This document shows positions 54,096 to 61,458 of a stretch of 64,000 nt of DNA, in pieces. A program made the position numbers and the translations under genes. Under the pieces are notes generated by a model. The model saw only the letters and a list, made by a program, of their open reading frames with translations, did no database searches and was not told where the DNA came from. The stretch's first letter is position 1. Every line of letters begins with the position of its first letter. The DNA is from Rhizobium sp. 007 (GTDB taxonomy: Bacteria; Pseudomonadota; Alphaproteobacteria; Rhizobiales; Rhizobiaceae), in NCBI RefSeq assembly GCF_015353075.1, contig NZ_CP064188.1, positions 1,984,001 to 2,048,000 on the forward strand, read 5' to 3'.

Positions 54096-55121
54096 TTACC
54101 CTTCGAAGGCCAGTATGCGGGAGCGGGTAAGCGCGTTGAGGTCTTCCCAAAGGCGCGGGTCGATATCGAAACCGTCGCGGCTCGCCGCCGCTCGTCGCCG
54201 GCGGGCACGATCGCCCGGCACGCGGACCGGCTCGCTGGCCTCGGCCGGCGGTGAGGCGCGCACGGCATCGAGATAGGCCGACAGCCGCGCAGGCAGTCCC
54301 GGCGCCAGACTGGGCTCGATCAATATGAAGACGTCGCCCTTGTTGCATGGCGACTGGCTGTCCAGTGTGCCGCGCACATCAGGCGCGAGCGCCGAGCCCG
54401 CAAGGGCTGCCACCAGCAGTTCCATCGCAATGCCGAGGCCGTAGCCCTTTGCGTCGCCGAAGGGCGCGATCGCGCCGGCCTTGGCACGAACCGGATCGGT
54501 CGTCGGGTAGCCCTCCGCATCGCGCGCCCATCCTTCGGGAAGGGGCCTGCCGGTCGCCGCGTGGTGATGGATCCTGCCCATCGACACGAGGCTGGTGGCG
54601 AGATCGAGCACGAGCGGCTCCTCGGCGGTCGGCACGGCGATCGCGACGGGGTTGGTGCCGAGCATGGCCCGCGTACCGCCGAAGGGATGAACCAGCGACT
54701 CGCTCGACGAGAGCGCTATGCCGACGAAACCCATCGCGGCGATGGCCTCCACATAATGCGCGAGCATGCCGAGGTGGTTCGCATTGCGCACGGCGACAAG
54801 GCCGATGCCCAGGTCGGGAATGTGGGGTGCAAGCCGCTCGATCGCCGCCATGGCGACGACAGGGCCGAAGCCTGAAGAACCCTCCACCTCCATCACCGCA
54901 TCGGCCCGCCAGCGCTGCGTGCCCTTCATCTCAGGATCAATGACACCGCGCTCGATCCGTTCGACCAGTCGCGGAAGGCGGTGCAGGCCATGCGAAGGGT
55001 GCCCCTTCATCTCGGCCGTCACCAGGACACGCGCCTGCAAGACCGCATGGTCACGCGGTGCGCCGTGCTCTTCCAGCAGGCGGGTGGCGAGCGCAAGGGC
55101 TGCCGCTTCGGATATCCGCAT
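54096..55121 (-). CDS. Malate/L-lactate dehydrogenase-family (LDH2) oxidoreductase
   Basis: NAD(P)-dependent 2-hydroxyacid dehydrogenase of 341 residues in the LDH2/YlbC/AllD family. Marks: GHPSHGLHRLPRLVERIERG with the catalytic His, VRNANHLGMLAHYVEAIAAMGFVGIALS, GTNPVAIAVP, and GDAKGYGLGIAMELLVAAL. It is the first gene of the leftward operon. The family reduces or oxidises malate, lactate, 2,3-diketogulonate, ureidoglycolate or sulfolactate, so it suggests a 2-hydroxy acid in the path. It is divergent from an FCD GntR gene 92 bp away, with the direct repeat at 55144 between. Confidence 0.85.
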   Translation of the reverse strand: MRISEAAALALATRLLEEHGAPRDHAVLQARVLVTAEMKGHPSHGLHRLPRLVERIERGVIDPEMKGTQRWRADAVMEVEGSSGFGPVVAMAAIERLAPHIPDLGIGLVAVRNANHLGMLAHYVEAIAAMGFVGIALSSSESLVHPFGGTRAMLGTNPVAIAVPTAEEPLVLDLATSLVSMGRIHHHAATGRPLPEGWARDAEGYPTTDPVRAKAGAIAPFGDAKGYGLGIAMELLVAALAGSALAPDVRGTLDSQSPCNKGDVFILIEPSLAPGLPARLSAYLDAVRASPPAEASEPVRVPGDRARRRRAAASRDGFDIDPRLWEDLNALTRSRILAFEG

Positions 55122-55143
55122 ATTTCCCCCTATATTAAATCGT

Positions 55144-55157
55144 ATAGGATATAGGAT
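55144..55157. promoter_or_regulatory. Tandem ATAGGAT repeat, GntR operator candidate
   Basis: ATAGGAT is repeated head-to-tail at 55144-55150 and 55151-55157, within an AT-rich stretch between the divergent LDH2 and GntR genes. The flanks AATC and GATT give partial dyad symmetry. It sits about 23 bp before the LDH2 start codon and 57 bp before the GntR ATG, a position from which the FCD GntR could control the operon. Confidence 0.45.
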
Positions 55158-55213
55158 TGTATTGGCGGCAGCATCGTGCTAGCGATTGAACCTGTCAAGA
55201 GGCAAGACAGCAG

Positions 55214-55912
55214 ATGATTTTGACGAGACCCAACGAACCTTCAGCGGGCGCGACCCAGATACAGCGCGCCAACAGCTTGGCCGGCGACGTCTACGAAGCG
55301 ATCTTCAACCAGCTCATGTCGTTGAAGATCGCGCCGGGTGCGCGCATCACGGTCGACAACCTCGTCAAGGCGTTTAACGTCTCCCACACCCCGATCCGCG
55401 AAGCACTCGGCCGGCTTGAAGGCGAGGGTCTCGTCGTCAAGCAGCATCTCGTCGGCTATCGTGCCGCACCCCAGATCACGCGCCACCGCTTCGACGAACT
55501 CTATGAACTCCGCTTGCTGCTTGAGCCCGCCGGCGCTGCGAAGGCGGCCCAAGCGATGAACGACGAAAGGCTCGCTATCCTGACGGAGGCCGCAGGCGTG
55601 ATGACGCGCAGTGACAACAAGGACGAGCGGACGAACTATTCGACCTTCGCCCGCCAGGACGCTATCTTCCACGACCGCATCATGGAATTTGCCGGCAACG
55701 AACTGATCCGCGAGATGCTGACATTCCAGCACACGCATTTCCACATCTTCCGCCTGATGTTTCATCGTCGCGTGACCGAGGAGGCGCTCGGCGAGCATCA
55801 GACGCTGCTCGATGCTTTCGCGGCTCACGACCCCGACGCCGCGGCGAACGCAATGCGTATCCATATCGAACACTCGCGCGACCGGCTGCTGCCGGCATTC
55901 GACGAAATCTGA
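55214..55912 (+). CDS. GntR-family regulator, FCD (FadR) subfamily
   Basis: Regulator of 232 residues. Winged helix YEAIFNQLMSLKIAPGARITVDNLVKAFNVSHTPIREALGRLEGEGLV (about 27-75), followed by an all-helical FCD domain with the metal/ligand His set (DAIFHDRIMEF, HTHFHIFR, EHQTLLDAFAAHD). FCD regulators usually sense carboxylic acids. It is divergent from the LDH2 operon and followed after 56 bp by the DJ-1 gene, so it probably controls the former and perhaps the latter. Confidence 0.9.
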   Translation: MILTRPNEPSAGATQIQRANSLAGDVYEAIFNQLMSLKIAPGARITVDNLVKAFNVSHTPIREALGRLEGEGLVVKQHLVGYRAAPQITRHRFDELYELRLLLEPAGAAKAAQAMNDERLAILTEAAGVMTRSDNKDERTNYSTFARQDAIFHDRIMEFAGNELIREMLTFQHTHFHIFRLMFHRRVTEEALGEHQTLLDAFAAHDPDAAANAMRIHIEHSRDRLLPAFDEI

Positions 55913-55968
55913 GCAAACCCGGCAGGCAAGGACGTGCCTGCCCGACCTGACAACGAGGAGGAGAACCC

Positions 55969-56562
55969 ATGCCAGGCAAGAAAATCCTGATGCTCACCGG
56001 CGATTTCACCGAGGAGTACGAAATCTTCGTCTACCAGCAGGCCATGGAGGCCGTCGGCCATACGGTGCACGTCGTCTGCCCCGACAAGAAAGCGGGCGAC
56101 ATTCTGAAGACGTCGCTGCACGACTTCGAGGGCGACCAGACCTATACGGAAAAGCTCGGACACAACGTCGTCATCAACAAGACCTTCTCGGAGGCCGAGG
56201 CGCAACTCGACGGATACCACGCCGTCTACTGCGCGGGCGGTCGCGGGCCTGAATACATTCGTACCGACAAGCGCGTTCAGGCGATCGTCCGCCACTTCCA
56301 CGAAACGCAGAAGCCGATCTTCACTATCTGCCACGGCGTCCAGATCCTGATCGCCGTCGATGGCGTCGTGCGCGGCAAGAAGGTGGGCGCGCTCGGCGCT
56401 TGTGAACCGGAAGTGACGCTGGCCGGCGGCACCTATGTCGATCTGTCGCCGACGGAAGCTTATGTCGATGGCACGATGGTCTCGGCCAAGGGCTGGACGG
56501 CGCTCGCCGCCTTCATCCGCGAATGCCTAAAGGTTCTCGGCACGGAAATCCATCACGCCTGA
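55969..56562 (+). CDS. DJ-1/PfpI-family protein
   Basis: Protein of 197 residues with the class I glutamine-amidotransferase-like fold. Nucleophile elbow TICHGVQ with Cys121-His122, and the upstream acidic segment GDFTEEYE. Relatives include YhbO/DJ-1-type glyoxalase III and deglycase proteins, and some unknown hydratases. GAGGAGG precedes the ATG. It follows the GntR gene in the same direction and is closed by a strong terminator. A role in removing a reactive aldehyde made by the neighbouring dehydrogenases is plausible but not shown. Confidence 0.85.
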   Translation: MPGKKILMLTGDFTEEYEIFVYQQAMEAVGHTVHVVCPDKKAGDILKTSLHDFEGDQTYTEKLGHNVVINKTFSEAEAQLDGYHAVYCAGGRGPEYIRTDKRVQAIVRHFHETQKPIFTICHGVQILIAVDGVVRGKKVGALGACEPEVTLAGGTYVDLSPTEAYVDGTMVSAKGWTALAAFIRECLKVLGTEIHHA

Positions 56563-56587
56563 GACGACGGGACAAAAAGAAAGGCGC

Positions 56588-56617
56588 CCGGCAGGTGACA
56601 GCTGCCGGACCTTTTTT
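56588..56617. terminator. Intrinsic terminator between convergent DJ-1 and M24 genes
   Basis: CCGGCAG and CTGCCGG form a 7-bp GC stem with a 7-base loop, followed by CCTTTTTT reading rightwards, 26 bp after the DJ-1 stop. An A-rich run upstream (56573-56582) supplies a T-rich tail reading leftwards, so it may end both convergent transcripts. Confidence 0.85.
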
Positions 56618-56633
56618 GCGGTGGGGCCTGCAA

Positions 56634-57821
56634 TCACGCGCCGCCGCGGTTCCAGCCCCGGCCCGTGCTGCCGAACATCTCGTAGCCCGTCTCGGTGACG
56701 GCAAGCGTATCCTCGAGCTTGATGAAGCCGCGCTTCGGATGCAGCATCGTCGTCTCCACCGACAGCACCATGTTGGCCTCCAGCGGCCGGTCCGCGTCGA
56801 TCCCCTCATAGGCGACCGGGTGATTGGTCATCAGGAACGGCGCCTCGTGGCTGATCAGGCCCATACCGTGACAGAAGAAATCGGTGAAGACCGCAGAAGG
56901 CGACGCCTTCAGTTCCGACTCGGCCGCCTCGATCATCTCGCGGCCGAAAGCGCCAGCTTGAACCCTGGCAAAAGCCTTATGCTGGATCGCGTCGACCTCG
57001 GCGAGCAAATCCTCGAGTTCGTCGTCCGGCTCGCCCAGCACGCCCATGCGGCAGAGGTCGCCAATATAACCGTGATAGTTCCCGCCGGAATCGATCGACA
57101 GGACCTCGCCCTTCCCCCAGGCCTGCGGCGAGGCCGCGCGGTTGTGGCTGGAGCCGAGCGTCAGCAGGCAATATTCGAAGTGGAGCCCGCGGTTCGTCTC
57201 CTCGCGCCGGAGCTGCTCAATGATCTCCGTTTTCGTCGAACCCTCCCGGGCGCCGGCGATCGTCGCGTTCATCGCTTCCGTGATGAGTTCGGAAGCCGTC
57301 CGCAGCTTGGCAAGCTCGTCCGGCGTCTTGATGGCGCGCAGGCGTTCGAGCGTATGCGTCGCATCGACGAAACGCGCGCCCTCGAGGCCTGCGACAAGCG
57401 CATCGCGGGCATCCGACGGCAGGAATGCCGGCTCGATGCCGATGCGCGTACCCGCCTTGCCGATCTTCTTCAGATGTTCGACGGCAAGTGCTGCGGCATC
57501 GATCGTGCCCCAGGTCGCCGTGTGCACGGTCGGTGTCCAGAATGGATTGTTCTGGTGCTCGCCGCCTTCCATTCGGTTGCCGAGATAGGCCGCGTGGTCA
57601 GGTGCGCCCCTGTCGTAGACGACGACGGGCAGGTACCGGCTATGGCCGATGGCATCCATGGCCACAAAGAAGATGAACTTGTAGCCGCCCATCAGATATT
57701 GCGTGTTGTGCTTGGAGGTGGCGACGATGACGTCGATACCTGCCTCCTCCATGAGCCGGTCGAGCTTGGCCGTATCGAACGGCGCCACGGCGGGCCTTGT
57801 TTCCCTTGCATCGATGTTCAC
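56634..57821 (-). CDS. M24-family metallopeptidase (Xaa-Pro peptidase/creatinase-like)
   Basis: Cytoplasmic pita-bread-fold protein of 395 residues. All five metal ligands are visible: Asp in LSIDSGGNYHGYIGD and its second Asp, His in FCHGMGLISHE, Glu in LSVETTM, and Glu in FIKLEDTLAV. The N-terminal creatinase-type domain spans about 1-150. The start is probably GTG at 57821 (VNIDARET), with GGGAGG 7 bp upstream; a GTG at 57857 would give 12 more residues and overlap the cupin stop. Last gene of the Tm-1-like operon. It may cleave an Xaa-Pro peptide or a C-N bond in a small molecule, as creatinase does. Confidence 0.83.
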   Translation of the reverse strand: MNIDARETRPAVAPFDTAKLDRLMEEAGIDVIVATSKHNTQYLMGGYKFIFFVAMDAIGHSRYLPVVVYDRGAPDHAAYLGNRMEGGEHQNNPFWTPTVHTATWGTIDAAALAVEHLKKIGKAGTRIGIEPAFLPSDARDALVAGLEGARFVDATHTLERLRAIKTPDELAKLRTASELITEAMNATIAGAREGSTKTEIIEQLRREETNRGLHFEYCLLTLGSSHNRAASPQAWGKGEVLSIDSGGNYHGYIGDLCRMGVLGEPDDELEDLLAEVDAIQHKAFARVQAGAFGREMIEAAESELKASPSAVFTDFFCHGMGLISHEAPFLMTNHPVAYEGIDADRPLEANMVLSVETTMLHPKRGFIKLEDTLAVTETGYEMFGSTGRGWNRGGA

Positions 57822-57853
57822 CGTTTTTCCTCCCAGAAAATGTATGCCCGGCT

Positions 57854-58267
57854 TCACGAGCCCGGCGGCAGCAGGCGGAAGTCCGGCAGCTCGCGAAGCG
57901 CAAGCTCCGGCCCCGCCGGCGAATAGACGACGAAGAGCTGCATGGGCTCCGCGCCGGTATTTTTCGTCGAATGGAAGCGGCTTTCCGGAACATAGACCGT
58001 GCAGCCGGGCCCGACCTTCGTCGTGATCGGATTGCCGTTCTCGTCCTCAACCATCTGCTCGCCCTCGCCGGAGATGACGAAGATGATCTCCTCTGCCCCC
58101 GGATGATTGTGGCGGGCATGGCCCTCGCCACTCGGCAGGTCGACGACACCACCGGAAAAACGGTTGGCGCCGTTGACCTCCGGCGCCACCGTCAGCGACA
58201 GCTTGCCCCAGTCGAAACCGAAGGCGCTCACATCCTTTGGATAGATGAAATACGCGTCCTTTGCCAT
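57854..58267 (-). CDS. Small cupin-domain protein
   Basis: Single-domain cupin of 137 residues. The metal motif is HARHNHPGAEEIIFVISGEGE (two His and a Glu) and the second half has TVYVPESRFHSTKNTGAEPM. Probably a metal-binding isomerase, dioxygenase or ligand sensor. ATG at 58267 is preceded by GGAGG; longer upstream frames overlap the next gene. It lies 25 bp after the PEP-hydrolase-like gene. Function not identifiable from sequence. Confidence 0.8.
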   Translation of the reverse strand: MAKDAYFIYPKDVSAFGFDWGKLSLTVAPEVNGANRFSGGVVDLPSGEGHARHNHPGAEEIIFVISGEGEQMVEDENGNPITTKVGPGCTVYVPESRFHSTKNTGAEPMQLFVVYSPAGPELALRELPDFRLLPPGS

Positions 58268-58292
58268 GAAACGGCCTCCTCCGTGTCCGTCC

Positions 58293-59135
58293 TCAGACGA
58301 CCGCGCCGATGGCGAGCGCCTTGAAATCTTCCGTCTGCTTGCGGATCGCCGCCTCTGCCGGCAGGCGCTCCATCGAGCTTGCGCCGTAAAAGCCGTTGCA
58401 GCCAGGGCAACGCTCCAGGATGTAGCGCGCATCCTCAGGCATGGAAATCGGGCCGCCGTGGCAGAGCACGATGACGTCGTCGCGCACGGAGCGCGCGGCC
58501 TTGGCAATCGCCTTGATCTCATCGACGCAGTCATCGAGCGACTTGCCGGAGGTGGCGCCGATCGTGCCGCCGGTCGTCACCCCCATATGCGCCACGACGA
58601 TGTCGGCGCCGGCAACCGTCATGTCGATCGCCTCGCTCTCATTGAAGACATAGGGCGTCGTCAGCAGGTCGAGCCCGTGGGCGGTGGCGATCATCTCGAC
58701 CTCCAGAGCGTAGCCCATGCCCGTCTCCTCGAAACTCTGCCGCATCCGGCCGTCGAAGAGGCCAATTGTGGGGAAGTTCTGCACGCCGGAAAAGCCCATT
58801 GCCTTCAGGTCGGCGAGGAAGCGCGGCATCAGCACGAAGGGGTCCGTGCCGTTGACGCCGGCAAGCACCGGCGTCGTTTTCACGACGGGAAGCACCTCGA
58901 GCGCCATGTCCTTCACGATCTCGTTGGCATTGCCATAGGCGAGCAGGCCGGCCGCCGAGCCGCGGCCCGCCATGCGGTAGCGCCCCGAATTGTAGATGAT
59001 GATGAGGTCGATGCCGCCCGCCTCCTCGGCCTTGGCGGAGATGCCCGTGCCGGCGCCTCCGCCGACGATCGGCACCCCGGCTGAGATCATGCCGTGGAAT
59101 TTTTCGAGGATGGTCTTGCGAGGTATGGCTGGCAT
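58293..59135 (-). CDS. PEP-hydrolase/PEP-mutase-like TIM-barrel protein
   Basis: Protein of 280 residues with a predicted TIM barrel, of the group annotated as phosphoenolpyruvate hydrolase family. Distinctive blocks: [65 protein letters not shown], and [17 protein letters not shown]. It directly follows the Tm-1-like gene (12 bp). In the tomato protein Tm-1 these two domains are fused, N-terminal UPF0261 and C-terminal TIM barrel. The bacterial reaction is not established to my knowledge. Confidence 0.82.
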   Translation of the reverse strand: MPAIPRKTILEKFHGMISAGVPIVGGGAGTGISAKAEEAGGIDLIIIYNSGRYRMAGRGSAAGLLAYGNANEIVKDMALEVLPVVKTTPVLAGVNGTDPFVLMPRFLADLKAMGFSGVQNFPTIGLFDGRMRQSFEETGMGYALEVEMIATAHGLDLLTTPYVFNESEAIDMTVAGADIVVAHMGVTTGGTIGATSGKSLDDCVDEIKAIAKAARSVRDDVIVLCHGGPISMPEDARYILERCPGCNGFYGASSMERLPAEAAIRKQTEDFKALAIGAVV

Positions 59136-59147
59136 TGATGTTGTCTC

Positions 59148-60344
59148 TCAGGGGTTGGCGATGTCACGATAGGCCGCGACGGCGGCGTCTGCGAATTGCG
59201 GGTCGTTGATATGGAGCGGCAGGCGGACGATGCGTCGCGCCGCCGTCGGTTTCACGGTCGCCTCCAGCGCGGCAAAGAGCGCGGCGTCGGCTTGCGGGTC
59301 GAAGAATGCACCGCCTTCGATGTCGAGGGCCGAGACGCCCTTCTCGGGAATGAGGAAGCGTACGGGGCCGTGGCAGAGATTGAGCTTCTCGCCGATCCAG
59401 CGTCCGGTCTGCGCACATTCGGCGGGCGTCGTGCGCATCAGCGTGACGTTCGGGTTGTGGCGGTAGAAGAGCCGGTCGGCATAGTGCCCCGGCACCGTCT
59501 CCGGGGCCCAGAAATTTACCATGTCCAGCGCGCCGACGGAGCCGACATAGGGCAAGCCTGTGCGAGCGATCGCGCCGAAACGGTCCGGGGCGGCAGGCAG
59601 GACGCCACCGAAAAGCAAGTCGCAGACCTCGGTGGTCGTGATGTCGAGCACACCGCAGACGAGCCCGCTGTCGGCAAGCTTCTCCATCGTGCGCCCGCCC
59701 GTACCGGTGGCGTGGAAGACCAGGCAATCGTAGTCCGCCCTGAGGCGCTCGACCATGGCGGTTACTGCAGGTGTCGTTACCCCAAACATGGTAAGGCCGA
59801 GGGCCGGTTTCGACGCCGTCACCTCAGCGGGCCGGCTGGCCATGGCCGTGATCGCCTGGGCCGCATTGTGCAGGATGACCCGGCTCAGCCGGTTCAGGCC
59901 CGCCATGTCGGTGACCGAGGGCATCATCACGATGTCGGAAACATCGACATAGGGGGCGACATCGCCGGACGCGAGCGTCGAGACCATGATCTTAGGCAGG
60001 CCGAGCCGCAATTGGCGCATGCCTGCGGTGACGATCGAGGTGCCACCGCCTCCGCCGATACCGATGACGCCGGCAATGTCCTGGCGCTCGGCGAGGAAGC
60101 GCGAGAAGGCAATGCCCATTGCCTCGACCGCCCTGCCGCGGTCGTCGCAGGCAAGGACGGCTCCAACGCCCTCCGGATGGAAGGCCGCAACCGTCTCGGC
60201 ATTTATATCGACGGCGGTCGCAGGCTGGCGCGTGCCGACATCGACGCGCACGACACCGCCGCCCGCCGTCTCGACGCAAGCGGCCAGATAGGCAAGCTCC
60301 TCGCCCTTCGTGTCGGCCGTTCCGACCACGTAGATGTGCTTCAT
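59148..60344 (-). CDS. Tm-1-like ATP-binding protein (UPF0261)
   Basis: Protein of 398 residues, first gene of a leftward four-gene operon. It begins KHIYVVGTADTKGEELAYL, then GIGGGGGTSIVTAGMRQLRLGLPKIMVSTLASGD, VGVSDIVMM-type (here VDVSDIVMMPSVTDMAGLN), and FHATGTGGRTMEKL; these glycine-rich blocks define UPF0261 and the N-terminal domain of plant Tm-1, which binds ATP. ATG at 60344 has GGAGG 5-6 bp before it. It is divergent from the TetR gene with 101 bp between. No enzymatic activity is known for certain. Confidence 0.85.
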   Translation of the reverse strand: MKHIYVVGTADTKGEELAYLAACVETAGGGVVRVDVGTRQPATAVDINAETVAAFHPEGVGAVLACDDRGRAVEAMGIAFSRFLAERQDIAGVIGIGGGGGTSIVTAGMRQLRLGLPKIMVSTLASGDVAPYVDVSDIVMMPSVTDMAGLNRLSRVILHNAAQAITAMASRPAEVTASKPALGLTMFGVTTPAVTAMVERLRADYDCLVFHATGTGGRTMEKLADSGLVCGVLDITTTEVCDLLFGGVLPAAPDRFGAIARTGLPYVGSVGALDMVNFWAPETVPGHYADRLFYRHNPNVTLMRTTPAECAQTGRWIGEKLNLCHGPVRFLIPEKGVSALDIEGGAFFDPQADAALFAALEATVKPTAARRIVRLPLHINDPQFADAAVAAYRDIANP

Positions 60345-60421
60345 TTCTCCTCCGCGACTAGGTGGTTTCCCACCCCGCCATATCCCACTCTTACAGCCAC
60401 TCGATCGGCTCTTGCAAATTT

Positions 60422-60458
60422 GTGAGACGCGCGTATCATAAAGACATGCATGTCTCAC
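60422..60458. promoter_or_regulatory. Inverted repeat GTGAGAC...GTCTCAC, TetR operator candidate
   Basis: Perfect 7-bp arms at 60422-60428 and 60452-60458 lie between the Tm-1-like and tetR genes. The right arm is inside the first codons of tetR, and the 23-bp spacer includes its ATG. TetR regulators usually act on such symmetric sites in the shared promoter; wide spacing suggests two bound dimers. Confidence 0.5.
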
Positions 60459-61087
60459 GTCAACAGAACGAAACCGCCAGAACCGCCGAGCGAGGCCCGC
60501 GTGCCCGCACGCGGAAACTGATGCTCGAAACGGCAACGCGGCTCATGCAATCCGGCATCACTCCGTCGGTAAGCGAAGTCGCCGAGGCGGCCGAAGTCTC
60601 GCGCGCAACCGCCTACCGTTACTTTCCAAGCCAGGCTGCGCTCGTGCATGCCGTGGTGGACGAGGCTCTGGGACCCATACTCGACTGGTCGTCCGACAGT
60701 CCCGATGCGCGCACCCGCGTTGCCGACCTGCTGGCGACCGCGATGCCGCGCATTGACGAGTTCGAGGCCACCTTCAAAGCGGCGCTGAAGCTTTCGCTGG
60801 ACCAGTGGGCGCAGCGCCAGGCCGGCACGCTCGGCAACGAGCCGTTGTTCACGCGCGGCCACCGCGTCGATCTCCTGAAGAGCGTGACCAGGCCCCTGCA
60901 GGGCACCGTGCCGCCCGAGGCCCGGGAACGCCTTGCACAGGCACTCTCCCTTGTCTTCGGCGTCGAGGTGCTGATCGTGTTGAAGGATATCTGGGGACTT
61001 ACCTCCGAAAGCGCACAGTCTGTTGCCGCATGGGCGGCCAAGGCACTCGTTGAAGCTGCGGTACGGGAGGCGGGGAGCGAGGCATGA
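60446..61087 (+). CDS. TetR-family transcriptional regulator
   Basis: Regulator of 213 residues. The helix-turn-helix SVSEVAEAAEVSRATAYRYFPSQAALVHAVV is near 45-75 and the rest is a helical ligand domain with C-terminal AWAAKALVEAAVRE. The ATG at 60446 (MHVSRQQNE) follows AAAGAC with no strong ribosome-binding site; earlier GTG codons lie in the promoter. It is divergent from the Tm-1/PEPH/cupin/M24 operon, the most likely target. Confidence 0.87.
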   Translation: MHVSRQQNETARTAERGPRARTRKLMLETATRLMQSGITPSVSEVAEAAEVSRATAYRYFPSQAALVHAVVDEALGPILDWSSDSPDARTRVADLLATAMPRIDEFEATFKAALKLSLDQWAQRQAGTLGNEPLFTRGHRVDLLKSVTRPLQGTVPPEARERLAQALSLVFGVEVLIVLKDIWGLTSESAQSVAAWAAKALVEAAVREAGSEA

Positions 61088-61458
61088 CATTGACAACCCT
61101 CCGACCTACAATGAAAACTGGTTCGACCAGTTTAATGAATATCTTTCTGTGTTGTTGTCCGGATCGGCCACCATCAATCAGACTGCCCGACAAGACGACA
61201 TCCAGAAATGCGAGTTTATCGGTGCGATCTAGAGACTTTGAAGGCGAGTCACGGGCGGAATCTCCGCCGAAAGTTGCTCTTGACGATAATTATATTTGGT
61301 ACTACCAGATGAAGGAACCAGCATTCAGGCTAGAGATCTGAAACGGGGCAAGGGTCGGGGAGGCCCCACCAGAGCGAACAACCACCCATGAGGATCGGAA
61401 AGTCGGATCGGAAGGCCTGCAACGAAGCGGGAAGCGTGCATAAATGGGAGGAAACGTT
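61088..61458. promoter_or_regulatory. Intergenic region upstream of the family-1 importer
   Basis: 370 bp of non-coding DNA, partly AT-rich (61270-61310), that must hold the promoter of the binding-protein gene. The symmetric site at 61115 lies at its left. No supportable small gene; frames there are short and unlike any family. Confidence 0.5.
61115..61133. promoter_or_regulatory. 19-bp palindrome, FCD-GntR (FadR-like) operator candidate
   Basis: AAACTGGT-TCG-ACCAGTTT has perfect 8-bp arms. The core CTGGTnCGACCAG is close to the Escherichia coli FadR site as I remember it. It lies about 325 bp before the binding-protein ATG, and 28 bp after the tetR stop. The regulator is not adjacent; the nearest FCD GntR gene is at 55214. 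Confidence 0.55.

Noticed and set aside
56523..57926. Rightward frame of 467 codons opposite the M24 gene
   Set aside because: It is an antisense shadow of the M24 gene whose five metal ligands are all present, and it crosses the terminator at 56588.
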